Shown here in pieces: positions 17,329 through 26,459 of a stretch of DNA of 64,000 bases (position 1 is its first letter; each line of letters starts with the position of its first letter). This stretch comes from an uncultured Peptostreptococcaceae bacterium (GTDB lineage Bacteria; Bacillota; Clostridia; Peptostreptococcales; Anaerovoracaceae). The notes beneath the pieces are model-generated. The model saw nothing but the letters and a program-made list of their open reading frames with translations. It had not been told where the DNA came from and did no database searches. The position numbers were made by a program, and so were the translations under genes. The stretch spans positions 18,372 to 82,371 of the forward strand of contig CAJOKT010000010.1 in the NCBI GenBank assembly GCA_905235115.1, written 5' to 3'.

Positions 17329-17354
17329 CCCCTTCGGAGACGGAGGGGTTTTTG
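17329..17354 (+). terminator. Terminator of the desulfurase gene
   Basis: CCCCTTCG (17329-17336) pairs with CGGAGGGG (17341-17348) with one wobble and a GAGA loop, then five T. Confidence 0.85.
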
Positions 17355-17549
17355 GATGGGGTGAGCAGGCCATTTCTGTCAGCGGACACTATTTTGCGCC
17401 GCAGCAGACGCCGGCGGTCAAAAATACATGCTGCAACATAAACGCCGCAATGCATATTGAGCGATACTCAACTTTTAGCACATTGTAAAGCCTGCCCGGA
17501 AGAGGAAAAATCATATTCACCAATTCAAAGGGGGTGATTATTATCTTTT

Positions 17550-17845
17550 GTGATCTGGAAAAATGTTTTGAGGGAGGAACAGGCCACAGATCCCAGGGCC
17601 ATCCGGTTCAGGCAGTTCAAGTACAACGAGGTCCTGAGGGCGGTGCTGAAAAAAGAACAGAAAGCTTCTCAAGCGCTTCATCCGCGCTCTTGAGAAGAGC
17701 TGATACCGCTATGATCCGGAGGCCATCGACCGCCTGCATAGCCCCACCAACGTGGGTCAAACGGGCATGGTCAACAAGTATCCCGGGGTGATCTCGCCCA
17801 GGGACTGGCTTAACATGCTTCGCATGCTATTCATGCACTCACAAA
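17550..17845 (+). pseudogene. Decayed coding sequence of unknown family
   Basis: Three stretches of plausible protein follow one another in different frames: one from GTG at 17550 (NVLREEQATDPRAIRFRQF), one ending KLLKRFIRALEKS, and one containing YRYDPEAIDRLHSPTNVG followed by PRDWLNML. Joined, they would make a protein segment of about 95 residues. A purine-rich GGGGGTGA stands 12 bases before the GTG. At least two frame changes and an internal stop make it a pseudogene. I do not recognise the family. The upstream 17355-17549 holds a TTTTGCGC motif and nothing else I can name. Confidence 0.4.
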
Positions 17846-17868
17846 AAAAGCCCCGCGTCTGCGGGGCT
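17843..17868 (-). terminator. pepD terminator
   Basis: Read on the minus strand, AGCCCCGC pairs with GCGGGGCT around AGAC and is followed by seven T. It closes the thiI-pepD transcript. Confidence 0.9.
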
Positions 17869-17885
17869 TCACTGTGGATTTGATC

Positions 17886-19337
17886 CTATTTCAGCGCTTT
17901 GAGAACTTTGAGCAGGTAATTCCATGTCCTCTGGGTGGAGGGGATGGAAAGTTTTTCGTTGGGGGAGTGGACATCGAACATGTCCGGGCCTATGGAGACA
18001 GCGTCGAAGTCCGTGCCCATTTTGCCTGCGAAGAAGCCGCACTCCAGGCCTGCGTGAGTTGCCACCACCTCCGGATCTTTGCCGTAAACTTCCTTGTAGA
18101 CTGCCACACAGGTGTCTCTCAGAGCCGAATCCGGCTTGTACTCCCATCCGGGATAGAAGAGCTTGTGCTCCACCGTGCCTCCGAAGAGGAGATAATAGCT
18201 GGTGAGCCTCTTCTGGAGGGATCTGAGCCTTGATTCCACGGAGCTTCTCAGTCCGTGCAGGGTTCGGAATTCCAGATCTTTGAGCTCGCATACACCCAGG
18301 TTCAGGCTGACCTCGGGAAGTCCCTTGATGTCCATGCTCATATTGATGATCCCATTTGGTACGTTCAAAAGATATGCGATGATCCTGGAAGTGCTCTCGC
18401 TGTCGATGGGGTCGCAGCCGGGAGCCTCAAGCTTCGTGAGCTCCAGGTCGACGTCCGGATCGGATGCGTGGAATTCATTGTGAAGCTTCGTCCTTAAGTC
18501 TGCCACCATCTCATCAAGAAATTCTTTTCCGGAAGAGACCAGGATCTCAGCAGTGGTTTCCTTGGGAATGGCGTTGTCGAAAGTGCCTCCCCTGAAGTTC
18601 ACCAGCTTGAATATGACCCTGGAGGACAGATCGGAAAGAATCCTGCCCATGGTGATGTCGGAGTTTGCTCTTTCTTTATCGATCTCCATTCCGGAGTGAC
18701 CGCCCAGAAGGCCGCTCAGGCGCAAAACATACGCGTCCCCCTGCGCCTTTACTCTGCTGACGGGAATATGCCCCTCAGCGGCGGAGCCGCCGGCGCAGCT
18801 TACGGTGAAGATCCCTTCCTCTTCGGAGTCGATGTTGATCATCCTCTTTCCGTGAAGGTTGCTTACATCGATGCCCTCGGCGCCTTCAAGTCCGGTCTCC
18901 TCATCCACGGTGAACACGCACTCAAGAGCAGGGTGCTTGTATTCCTTTGAATCGAGGAGAGCCAGCATCATGGCCACGGCGATGCCGTCATCTCCGCCGA
19001 GAGTCGTTCCGTCAGCTGTAAGGAAATCGCCGTCCAGCATGAGCTTAATGGCTTCATTCTTCATATCGATATCAAGACCGGTCTCTTTTTCACAGACCAT
19101 GTCCATGTGGCCCTGAAGAATCACGGGCTCCGCGTTCTCATAGCCCTCCGACGCGGGGCAGTAGATTATGACGTTTTCGATCTCGTCCTGAACATACTCA
19201 AGACCGCGCTCTTTTGCGAAGTTTGCCAGATAGCTGCTGATCCGGGTGGTGTTGTAGGATCCGTGGGGGATCGCAGCTATCTCCTCAAAAAAGCGGAAAA
19301 CATCACCTGGCTCAGGTCTTTTATATTCTGTCATCAT
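17886..19337 (-). CDS. pepD: Aminoacyl-histidine dipeptidase (PepD family)
   Basis: A 483-residue M20-family metallopeptidase. Metal-binding and catalytic motifs are in place: GHMDMVCEK (about residue 77), GGDDGIA (about 115) and the general base region DEETGLEGA (about 145), followed by a lid domain. It cleaves Xaa-His dipeptides such as carnosine in the cytoplasm. GGAGGTG stands before two adjacent ATG codons; the upstream one is used here. It lies 72 bases after thiI and has no promoter of its own that I can see. Confidence 0.93.
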   Translation of the reverse strand: MMTEYKRPEPGDVFRFFEEIAAIPHGSYNTTRISSYLANFAKERGLEYVQDEIENVIIYCPASEGYENAEPVILQGHMDMVCEKETGLDIDMKNEAIKLMLDGDFLTADGTTLGGDDGIAVAMMLALLDSKEYKHPALECVFTVDEETGLEGAEGIDVSNLHGKRMINIDSEEEGIFTVSCAGGSAAEGHIPVSRVKAQGDAYVLRLSGLLGGHSGMEIDKERANSDITMGRILSDLSSRVIFKLVNFRGGTFDNAIPKETTAEILVSSGKEFLDEMVADLRTKLHNEFHASDPDVDLELTKLEAPGCDPIDSESTSRIIAYLLNVPNGIINMSMDIKGLPEVSLNLGVCELKDLEFRTLHGLRSSVESRLRSLQKRLTSYYLLFGGTVEHKLFYPGWEYKPDSALRDTCVAVYKEVYGKDPEVVATHAGLECGFFAGKMGTDFDAVSIGPDMFDVHSPNEKLSIPSTQRTWNYLLKVLKALK

Positions 19338-19409
19338 AACACCTCCTTGTGGTAAACAGACATTATTGACATGATTGGAACAGGCGGGGCAGGGATGCCC
19401 GTATCGCCT

Positions 19410-20627
19410 TTACATCTCCGGAAGCCTTCCGGGTGTGATGATCACGGTCTCGCCGGATCCCACCGCTCTCTCCACCAGCCCTTCAACGTCCAGGCGGGAT
19501 TCGCTCTCCAGTATCCTGTCCAGCTTTGGCTTTGTGGCGGGGTGCTTCGGAAGAAATACCGTGCAGCAGTCCTCATAGGGCTCTATGGATTTCTCGTAGG
19601 TGCCTATCTCCATGGCCCTGTCCATGATCTCGATCTTGTCCATTCCGATGAGGGGACGGAACACCGGCATGGTCACGGAGTTGTCGGTGACCACCAGGGC
19701 TTCGGCAGTCTGGGATGCCACCTGGCCCAGATCCTCTCCGGTGATGAGGGCCTGACAGCCGTTGGCCATGGCCAGACGCTCTGCGATCATCATCATGAAG
19801 CGTCTGACGTGGATGGTGGTCTCCTCCTCGGGACAGTTCTTAACGATCTCCTCCTGTATGGGAAGGAGATTGATTATGTGCATCCTGAACTTTCCTGTGT
19901 AGGCCGCCACCAGTCCCGCAAGCTCGATGACCTTCTCTCTGGCTCTCTCAGAAGTGTACGGATAGGAATGGAAGTGCACCGCCTCCAGCATCATGCCGCG
20001 CTTTGCCATCATCCAGGCCGCCACAGGAGAATCAATGCCTCCTGAAAGCAGGATCATTCCCTTGCCGTTGGTACCCAGAGGAAGTCCGCCCAGGCCGTTG
20101 ACCTTGGAATCGTAGATATAGGTGCGATCGTGCCTCAGGTCCACCTTAAGCAGCACGTCCGGATCGTGCACGTCAACCTTGAGGACCTTGCAGCCTATGA
20201 GTACTTTGGCCCCGATGATCCGGCCGATCTCAGGCGACTTCACCGGAAATGTCTTGTCCGCCCGCTTGGCCTCCACCTTGAAGGTCTTCACGCCTTTTTC
20301 TTGGATCAGGCGGTTCATGTACTCCACGGCTTCCGCCCCGATGGCGTCCAGGCTGGATTCCGCCTCAACGGCTTTGGATACAGAGGCCACGCCGAAGACT
20401 CTGACTGCAGCGTTTACGATCCTGTCGGGATCGATGTTCTTTGAGGCTCTCACAAAGATGAGGCCTTCGTTTCTGGTTATATCCAGATCCTTGCCTCTTC
20501 CTACTTCTCCCAGTTCTTTCAGAGCTGACTTCACTCTGTCCAGGAGCATGCGCTCGAAATAGGGCTTGTTCATGCCCTTTAAGGCGACTTCGCCCGTTCT
20601 TACGATGAATATGTTCTTTTCGTTCAT
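19410..20627 (-). CDS. thiI: tRNA 4-thiouridine synthase ThiI
   Basis: A 405-residue protein: N-terminal ferredoxin-like region and THUMP domain (about residues 1-165), then a PP-loop ATPase domain with LLSGGIDSPVAAWMMAKRG (about 193-211). The C-terminal rhodanese domain of the E. coli enzyme is absent, as is normal for Firmicutes. It makes 4-thiouridine at position 8 of tRNA with sulfur from a cysteine desulfurase, and may contribute to thiamine synthesis. The start follows AAGGAGAA and its own promoter lies 61-89 bases upstream. Confidence 0.96.
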   Translation of the reverse strand: MNEKNIFIVRTGEVALKGMNKPYFERMLLDRVKSALKELGEVGRGKDLDITRNEGLIFVRASKNIDPDRIVNAAVRVFGVASVSKAVEAESSLDAIGAEAVEYMNRLIQEKGVKTFKVEAKRADKTFPVKSPEIGRIIGAKVLIGCKVLKVDVHDPDVLLKVDLRHDRTYIYDSKVNGLGGLPLGTNGKGMILLSGGIDSPVAAWMMAKRGMMLEAVHFHSYPYTSERAREKVIELAGLVAAYTGKFRMHIINLLPIQEEIVKNCPEEETTIHVRRFMMMIAERLAMANGCQALITGEDLGQVASQTAEALVVTDNSVTMPVFRPLIGMDKIEIMDRAMEIGTYEKSIEPYEDCCTVFLPKHPATKPKLDRILESESRLDVEGLVERAVGSGETVIITPGRLPEM

Positions 20628-20687
20628 TTTTCTCCTTCGGACCGGCAGGTATAGTTGGCGCCGGTAAACTGTATTTTTTGCGCTTTC

Positions 20688-20716
20688 ATTATATAGTCAT
20701 GACGCAAAAAATGCAA
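20688..20716 (-). promoter_or_regulatory. thiI promoter
   Basis: On the minus strand TTGCAT (20716-20711), a 17-bp spacer and TATAAT (20693-20688). The spacer and the leader each carry a TTTTGCG/CGCAAAA motif in opposite orientation (20703-20709 and 20676-20683). Confidence 0.7.
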
Positions 20717-20779
20717 CTGAGAGGGAAGGGGACATCTCAGGGAGGGGCGGCAAGTACTTAAAAAAGAACCATATAGGGG

Positions 20780-20808
20780 TTGAAAAATGCACAAAAAGAT
20801 GCTTTAAT
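20780..20808 (+). promoter_or_regulatory. Promoter of the acd-etfBA operon
   Basis: TTGAAA (20780-20785), a 17-bp spacer and TTTAAT (20803-20808). A leader of about 75 bases follows, ending in a strong AAGGAGG. I see no riboswitch-like fold in the leader by eye. Confidence 0.6.
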
Positions 20809-20892
20809 GTTACTGTATGATTTTATGACTTATCGTGGGGGCGTATGGCTCGACGTAAGCATATAACTAGTATTTTTTAAGGAGGCTTTTAA

Positions 20893-22035
20893 ATGAACTT
20901 TCAACTGACGAAAGAGCAAGAATTCGTAAGAAAAATGGTCAGAGAATTCGCCAAGACCGAAGTTGAGCCCATTGCTGCTGATATCGACAAGGAACACAGA
21001 TTCCCTGAAGAGAATGTCAAGAAGATGGCTGAGCTTGGAATGATGGGAATTCCTTTCCCTACAGAGTACGGCGGAGCAGGCGGAGATCATATCGCTTATG
21101 CTATCTGCGTTGAAGAACTTGCCAGAGTCTGCGCATCAACAGCAGTTATCGTTTCCGCTCACACTTCTCTCTGCGCATGGCCCATTTTCAACTATGGTAC
21201 CGAAGAGCAGAAGAATAAATACCTTCCTGACCTTCTTTCCGGAAGGAAGCTTGGTGCATTCGGACTTACAGAACCCAACGCAGGCACCGATGCATCCGGA
21301 CAGCAGACAAGAGCAGAGCTCGTTGACGGACAGTGGATCCTTGACGGAGCCAAGTGCTTTATCACAAACGGCGGATATGCTGATACTTTCGTAGTATTTG
21401 CGATGACCGACAAGAAGAAGGGAAACCACGGCATCACCGCTTTCATCGTAGAGAAAGGTGACGAGGGATTCTCTATCGGCAAGACAGAGGACAAGATGGG
21501 TATCTGCGCTTCCTCCACAACAGAGCTTATTTTCCAGCACTGCGCTATTCCTGAGGACAGACTTCTCGGCGAGATCGGCGGCGGATTCAAGATCGCCCTT
21601 TCGACACTGGACGGCGGACGTATCGGGATCGCATCCCAGGCTCTCGGGATCGCACAGGGAGCTTTCGACGTAACAGTGGAATACATGAACGCCCGTAAGC
21701 AGTTCGGTAAGAAGCTGTCACAGTTCCAGGCACTTCAGTTTGAAATGGCTGACCTGAAGACAAGGATCGAAGCCGCAAGACTTCTGATCTACAGAGCAGC
21801 AGACCTTAAGGACAAGCACCTTCCTTACTCTGAAGCAGCTGCAATGGCCAAGTTATATGCCGCTGAGACTGCTATGGCTGTTACCACCAAGTGTGTACAG
21901 TATCACGGTGGTTATGGTTACACAAAGGACTATCCTGTTGAGAGAATGATGAGAGATGCCAAGATCACTGAGATCTATGAAGGAACTTCAGAGGCTCAGA
22001 GAATGGTTATCTCGGCTCATACGTTCAAGAAATAA
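20893..22035 (+). CDS. Short-chain acyl-CoA dehydrogenase (butyryl-CoA dehydrogenase type)
   Basis: A 380-residue flavoenzyme of usual length. It has the FAD/substrate motifs GLTEPNAGTDASG and the helix QYHGGYGYTKDYPVERMMRDAKITEIYEGTSE, in which the glutamate of IYEGTSE is the catalytic base of short-chain members. With the downstream EtfAB it would reduce crotonyl-CoA or a related enoyl-CoA. AAGGAGG precedes the ATG. Codon use is more biased than in neighbouring genes, as expected for a highly expressed operon. Caffeyl-CoA reductase is the alternative reading because of the EtfA type downstream. Confidence 0.92.
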   Translation: MNFQLTKEQEFVRKMVREFAKTEVEPIAADIDKEHRFPEENVKKMAELGMMGIPFPTEYGGAGGDHIAYAICVEELARVCASTAVIVSAHTSLCAWPIFNYGTEEQKNKYLPDLLSGRKLGAFGLTEPNAGTDASGQQTRAELVDGQWILDGAKCFITNGGYADTFVVFAMTDKKKGNHGITAFIVEKGDEGFSIGKTEDKMGICASSTTELIFQHCAIPEDRLLGEIGGGFKIALSTLDGGRIGIASQALGIAQGAFDVTVEYMNARKQFGKKLSQFQALQFEMADLKTRIEAARLLIYRAADLKDKHLPYSEAAAMAKLYAAETAMAVTTKCVQYHGGYGYTKDYPVERMMRDAKITEIYEGTSEAQRMVISAHTFKK

Positions 22036-22054
22036 AGAGTAGGAGGAAACAAAT

Positions 22055-22783
22055 ATGGCATTTAATATTATTGTTTGTGCAAAGCAGGTTCCTGATACGA
22101 ACGTTATCAAGATCAATCCCAAGACAGGAACACTTATAAGAGACGGCGTTCCGTCGATCCTTAACCACGACGACAACAACGCTCTCGAAGAAGCATTAAA
22201 AATCAAAGACAAATATGATGACGTACACATCACAGTCATCTCCATGGGACCTCCTCAGGCATCTGACCTTCTTTTTGAATGTATCGCCAAGGGAGCTGAC
22301 GAGGGCATCCTCGTATCCGACAGAGCAGTCGGCGGTTCCGATACATGGGCAACTTCCAACACACTTGAAGCTGCTGTAAGAAAATGGGAAAAAGAGAATG
22401 GCCCTTACGACATCATCTTCACAGGCCGTCAGGCTATCGATGGAGATACCGCTCAGGTCGGACCTCAGCTTGCTGAAAAGTTGAACCTGCCCCAGGTATC
22501 CTATGTTGAGGAATTCGAGATGGCAGAAGACCGCAAGACCATCACGGTAAAGAGACAGTTAGAGGACGGATATGAGCTCATTGAACTCCAGACTCCCTGC
22601 CTTCTTACAACGATCAAGGAATTGAATACTCCGAGATACATGAGCGTTAACGGTATCTTCGGCGCAAAGGACATCAAGGTCTGGAACGCGAAGGATATCG
22701 AGGTCGACCTGACAAAGGACTTGAAGCTTCCCCGACTAACGTATTCAGATCATTCACACCCGCACCCAAGGCTCCCGGCATGA
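22055..22783 (+). CDS. etfB: Electron transfer flavoprotein beta subunit, frameshifted near its end
   Basis: The first 226 codons or so are a normal EtfB: CAKQVPDTNVIKINPKTGTL, NALEEALKIKD, SMGPPQAS and GRQAIDGDTAQVGPQLAEKL. After DLKLP the reading frame runs into RLTYSDHSHPHP and stops at 22783. The expected tail is present in another frame: SPTNVFRSFTP, then KNLLINLKGKHII, ending at 22857. Compared with the family sequence L.L.GSPT.V, about 7 bases are missing near 22733, between CC repeats. Repaired, the protein would be about 269 residues. Either the operon is damaged or the sequence has an error here. Confidence 0.85.
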   Translation: MAFNIIVCAKQVPDTNVIKINPKTGTLIRDGVPSILNHDDNNALEEALKIKDKYDDVHITVISMGPPQASDLLFECIAKGADEGILVSDRAVGGSDTWATSNTLEAAVRKWEKENGPYDIIFTGRQAIDGDTAQVGPQLAEKLNLPQVSYVEEFEMAEDRKTITVKRQLEDGYELIELQTPCLLTTIKELNTPRYMSVNGIFGAKDIKVWNAKDIEVDLTKDLKLPRLTYSDHSHPHPRLPA

Positions 22784-22874
22784 AGGTGGAGGGCGACACT
22801 GAAAACGAGCAGGCAAAGAACCTTCTGATCAACCTTAAAGGTAAGCACATCATCTAATTTGAGGAGGAAATATA

Positions 22875-24179
22875 ATGGCTATTGAAATAATTAAAGAAAA
22901 ATGTACAGGCTGCGGACTGTGCTTCAAGTCCTGCCCTTATGACGCATTTGAATTTGAGCCCTATGACGGAAACAAGCTTGGCAGAGTTGCCAAGGTAAAC
23001 GCTAAGTGCTCCTTCTGTAACCAGTGTCTTACCGCCTGCAGGTTCGGAGCCATCAAGGAAGTCCAGACAGCTTCCGACGATGACAGATTCGCAGATTACA
23101 AGCACATCTGGGTATATGCAGAGCAGAGACACGGCAAGATCCAGAACGTAGCTCTCGAGCTCATCGGAGAAGGCCGCAAACTTGCGAAGGACATCTCCGC
23201 AGACACACAGGTATGTGCAGTTCTCGTCGGCGACAACATCGACCACCTTGCTCAGGAGTGCTTTGAGTACGGCGCGGAGAAGGTATACATGATCCAGGAT
23301 CCTCTTCTCGAGCAGTACACCACAGACGGATATACAAAGGTCATCTATGACGCTATCCAGGAATACAAGCCTGAGATCGTTCTCTACGGCGCTACACACA
23401 TCGGCCGTGACCTTGCTCCCCGTATCGCTGCAAGATGCAACACAGGTCTTACAGCTGACTGCACACACCTTGATGTAAAGGTCTCCAAGTACATCGAATT
23501 CGCCAAGGCAAACACCACACTTGATACCTCCACACTGGACCCCAACGATCCTTCAACAGGCATCAAGCAGACACGTCCCGCATTCGGCGGAAACCTGATG
23601 GCTACCATCATCTGCCCCAACACCAGACCTCAGATGTCAACTGTACGTCCCGGCGTTATGCAGAAGCTTGAGAGAGTTCCCGGCGCAACAGGCGAGATCG
23701 TAAATGTCAAGCCTTCCATCACAAAGGACGACATCCACATCACAGTCAAGGACGTCGTCAAGTCCGCCAAGGAACTTGTTTCCCTGACAGACGCCAAGAT
23801 CATCTGCTCCGGCGGACGTGGTCTCGGCGGTCCCGAGGGATTCGAGCTCATCAAGGAGTTCGCTGACAAAGTCGGCGGAGTCGTTGGATCCTCCCGTGCA
23901 GCAGTAGACGCAGGCTGGATCGATCACTCTCACCAGGTAGGACAGACAGGAACCACCGTTAAGCCGGAGATCTACTTCGCCTGCGGTATTTCCGGAGCTA
24001 TCCAGCACCAGGCCGGCATGTCCGGATCCAAGATCATCGTTGCCATCAACAAGGATCCCGACTGCCCGATGATGGAGATCGCCGACTACGGTATCGTAGG
24101 AGACCTGTACAAGGTCATCCCCGAGATCATCAAAGAGTGGGACAACGCAGAAGATCTTTACGACGCTTCCACAAGGTAA
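22875..24179 (+). CDS. etfA: Electron transfer flavoprotein alpha subunit with N-terminal 2[4Fe-4S] ferredoxin domain
   Basis: A 434-residue protein, about 90 longer than ordinary EtfA. Residues 1-65 are a bacterial ferredoxin domain with two full cluster motifs, [12 protein letters not shown] and [12 protein letters not shown]. The EtfA core follows, ending with the FAD domain ([49 protein letters not shown]). Such EtfA proteins are known from CarE of the caffeyl-CoA reductase complex and from LctC of bifurcating lactate dehydrogenase. With the adjacent dehydrogenase the likely role is flavin-based electron bifurcation linking NADH, enoyl-CoA and ferredoxin. Confidence 0.93.
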   Translation: MAIEIIKEKCTGCGLCFKSCPYDAFEFEPYDGNKLGRVAKVNAKCSFCNQCLTACRFGAIKEVQTASDDDRFADYKHIWVYAEQRHGKIQNVALELIGEGRKLAKDISADTQVCAVLVGDNIDHLAQECFEYGAEKVYMIQDPLLEQYTTDGYTKVIYDAIQEYKPEIVLYGATHIGRDLAPRIAARCNTGLTADCTHLDVKVSKYIEFAKANTTLDTSTLDPNDPSTGIKQTRPAFGGNLMATIICPNTRPQMSTVRPGVMQKLERVPGATGEIVNVKPSITKDDIHITVKDVVKSAKELVSLTDAKIICSGGRGLGGPEGFELIKEFADKVGGVVGSSRAAVDAGWIDHSHQVGQTGTTVKPEIYFACGISGAIQHQAGMSGSKIIVAINKDPDCPMMEIADYGIVGDLYKVIPEIIKEWDNAEDLYDASTR

Positions 24180-24222
24180 GATACGACCTTAAAAGTATCA
24201 GTTGAAAGTTAATAGCTATATT

Positions 24223-24254
24223 GAGGCCCCCGGCTCTGCGGGGGTCTCTTTTAA
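24223..24254 (+). terminator. acd-etfBA terminator
   Basis: GAGGCCCCCG (24223-24232) pairs with CGGGGGTCTC (24239-24248, one wobble) and is followed by TTTTAAT. Confidence 0.88.
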
Positions 24255-24276
24255 TGTAGCGGGACTGGATTATCTG

Positions 24277-24285
24277 TGCTATAAT
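24277..24285 (+). promoter_or_regulatory. Extended -10 promoter abutting the HAD gene
   Basis: TGCTATAAT is a perfect extended -10 without a recognisable -35. The ATG of the HAD gene lies only 6 bases past it, where transcription would be expected to start, and no Shine-Dalgarno is present: a leaderless arrangement. Confidence 0.55.
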
Positions 24286-24291
24286 CAGGTC

Positions 24292-25153
24292 ATGGGATCA
24301 GAAGATGCTCTTAAGCGCAAAAAACTATACCTGCTGGACCTGGACGGTACCCTGTACATCGATGACCGGCTCATAGACGGGGCGGCGGATTTTTTGCGCG
24401 ATGCGGGATCGAAGGGGAGAGTGGTCTATCTGTCCAACAACTCCTCGAGAGGTACGGACAGCTACCTGAAGAAGTTCAGGAGGCTGGGGATCGATGCCGA
24501 TGCTGATGACTTTCTGACATCGGCGGACGCGCTCATTCATTACCTCAAAGTCAGCTACGGTCCCGGACTAAAAAAGGAAAAGATCTACGTCATGGGTACC
24601 GGGTCGTTCAGGAAACAGCTGGAGGACTCGGGATACGTCCTCTGGGATGAGGACCGGGACGGCGGAAAAGATCCCTCCATGGTGATCCTGGGTTTCGACA
24701 GGGAACTGACCTTCAGGAAACTGGAGATCGTATCCAGGCTCGGTCTACCCCCGCATGCCTTACATCGCGACCAACCCGGACTGGGTCTGCCCGGCGGCCT
24801 TCTATCCTGATCCCGAAACGGTGAAGGCGGGGGAGAAGATCGGCCACGTGCGTGGTTCGGTGCCGGACTGCGGCTCTATGGCCGAGATGCTGAGGACCGC
24901 AACGGGGAGGAGCCCGAAGTTCATAGGCAAACCAGAGCCGCTCATGATCGAGATGGCAATGAAAAGATACGGGTATTCCGCAGAGGAGACCCTTGTGATC
25001 GGCGACAGGATATACACCGACATAGCCTCCGGCTCAAACGCCGGGGTGGATACCGCCTTCGTCCTGAGCGGCGAGGGGACGGAAGAAGACATAGTCAGAT
25101 ACGGCGTCAAGCCGACCTATATATTCAACAGCATTAAGGAGATACCGGTATGA
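24292..25153 (+). pseudogene. HAD-IIA (NagD-like) sugar phosphatase, single-base frameshift
   Basis: The first frame (24292 to about 24741) has the HAD nucleophile motif LLDLDGTLYIDD and the NNSSRG loop with conserved threonine/serine. The second frame (from about 24742) continues MPYIATNPDWVCP, with GKPEPLMIEMAM, VIGDRIYTDIASG and the normal end. One extra G at about 24741-24743 (CTCGGTCTAC where CTCGTCTAC is expected) separates them; removed, the protein would be 286 residues and complete. The family dephosphorylates sugar phosphates or p-nitrophenyl phosphate. It overlaps the MFS gene by 4 bases. Real inactivation or a sequencing error are both possible. Confidence 0.85.
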
Positions 25154-26445
25154 AACTGAATTACAAGCGGACTATACTCATAGGCTTCGCGTTCCTGGCA
25201 ATCAGCGCTTTCTGGCAGATGTATGACAACATCATTCCGCTGATACTCAAGTATTTCTTCGGAGTCAAGGACACCATGTCCGGCGTGATAATGTCCCTGG
25301 ACAATATCTTCGCCCTGTTCATGCTGCCGATCTTCGGCGCGCTGAGCGACAGAGTCTCCACCTCGAGGGGCAAGCGTACTCCCTTCATATTCGTGGGAAC
25401 CATACTGGCAGTGGTCTTCATGATCTTCCTGCCCATCGCCGCGAACATGAGGAACATGGCGCTCTTCATCGTGATGCTGCTCCTTACGCTTCTCGCCATG
25501 AGCATCTACAGATCGCCTGCTGTATCCCTGATGCCTGACGTGACTCCCAGTCCTCTGAGATCAAAGGGAAACGCCATCATCAACCTGATGGGCGCGGTGG
25601 GAATAATCATCGTGCTGGGTCTGACCATGGTGCTCTCGGGAGAGAAGGAGAACAACACACCCAACTACCTTCCGCTTTTCCTCTGCGTTGCGGCCATCAT
25701 GATAGCTGCACTTCTGGTGATCCTCTTCAAGGTGGATGAGAACAGATTCGTGGCTGAAAGGATCGCGACAGAGAAGGAGTTCGGCATCACAGATGAAGCG
25801 GAGGACGACGGATCCGGAAGCGACAGACTGGCGCCGGAAGTGAAGAGATCGCTGATCTTCCTGCTGCTCTCCGTGGCCTTCTGGTTCATGGCCTACAACG
25901 GCGTGACCACCGCTTTCTCAAAATATGCCACTGAGATGTGGGGCATGGGCGGAGGCTCCTACGCCGGAGCCATGATGCTGGCTTCCATAGGCGCACTTGT
26001 AGCCTTCATCCCCGTGGGAATCATTTCGTCCAAGCTGGGACGCAAGAAGGTGATCCTCTTCGGAGTCATCCTTCTGGCTGTTTCCTGGTTTGCCGCATTC
26101 TTCTTCAAGAGCCCCAACGCAGGCATCTACATTGTGTTCATACTGGTAGGCATCGCGTGGGCGTCCATCAACGTCAACTCCTATCCCATGGTAGTGGAGA
26201 TGTGCAAAGGCTCCGACATCGGCAAATTCACCGGATACTATTACACATTCTCCATGGCCGCTCAGGTCATCACCCCGATAATCTCGGGATTCTTCCTGGA
26301 GCACGTGGGATACTGGACGCTTTTCCCATATGCCACCATTTTCACCATAGTCGCTTTCATTACCATGCTTCAGGTGAAGCACGGAGATTCAAAGCCTGAG
26401 GCACCCAAGAAGGGCGTAGAGGCTTTCGAAGCCCTTGACATGTAA
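25150..26445 (+). CDS. MFS transporter, SLC45/GPH-like
   Basis: A 431-residue, 12-helix transporter. The first loop LSDRVSTSRGKRTPFIF and the phrase SLMPDVTPSPLRSKGNAIINLMG resemble SLC45/GPH sugar carriers rather than drug exporters; a second-half loop GIISSKLGRKKVILFG is the repeated MFS motif. It is translationally coupled to the HAD phosphatase (ATGA overlap) and followed by a phosphodiesterase gene, which suggests uptake of a sugar or polyol whose phosphate is handled next door. That link is inference. Confidence 0.82.
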   Translation: MKLNYKRTILIGFAFLAISAFWQMYDNIIPLILKYFFGVKDTMSGVIMSLDNIFALFMLPIFGALSDRVSTSRGKRTPFIFVGTILAVVFMIFLPIAANMRNMALFIVMLLLTLLAMSIYRSPAVSLMPDVTPSPLRSKGNAIINLMGAVGIIIVLGLTMVLSGEKENNTPNYLPLFLCVAAIMIAALLVILFKVDENRFVAERIATEKEFGITDEAEDDGSGSDRLAPEVKRSLIFLLLSVAFWFMAYNGVTTAFSKYATEMWGMGGGSYAGAMMLASIGALVAFIPVGIISSKLGRKKVILFGVILLAVSWFAAFFFKSPNAGIYIVFILVGIAWASINVNSYPMVVEMCKGSDIGKFTGYYYTFSMAAQVITPIISGFFLEHVGYWTLFPYATIFTIVAFITMLQVKHGDSKPEAPKKGVEAFEALDM

Positions 26446-26459
26446 AGGAAACGCAAAAA

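Noticed and set aside
20809..20892. Riboswitch in the leader of the acd-etf operon
   Set aside because: I could not match the leader to any riboswitch core by eye, and no terminator hairpin is present.
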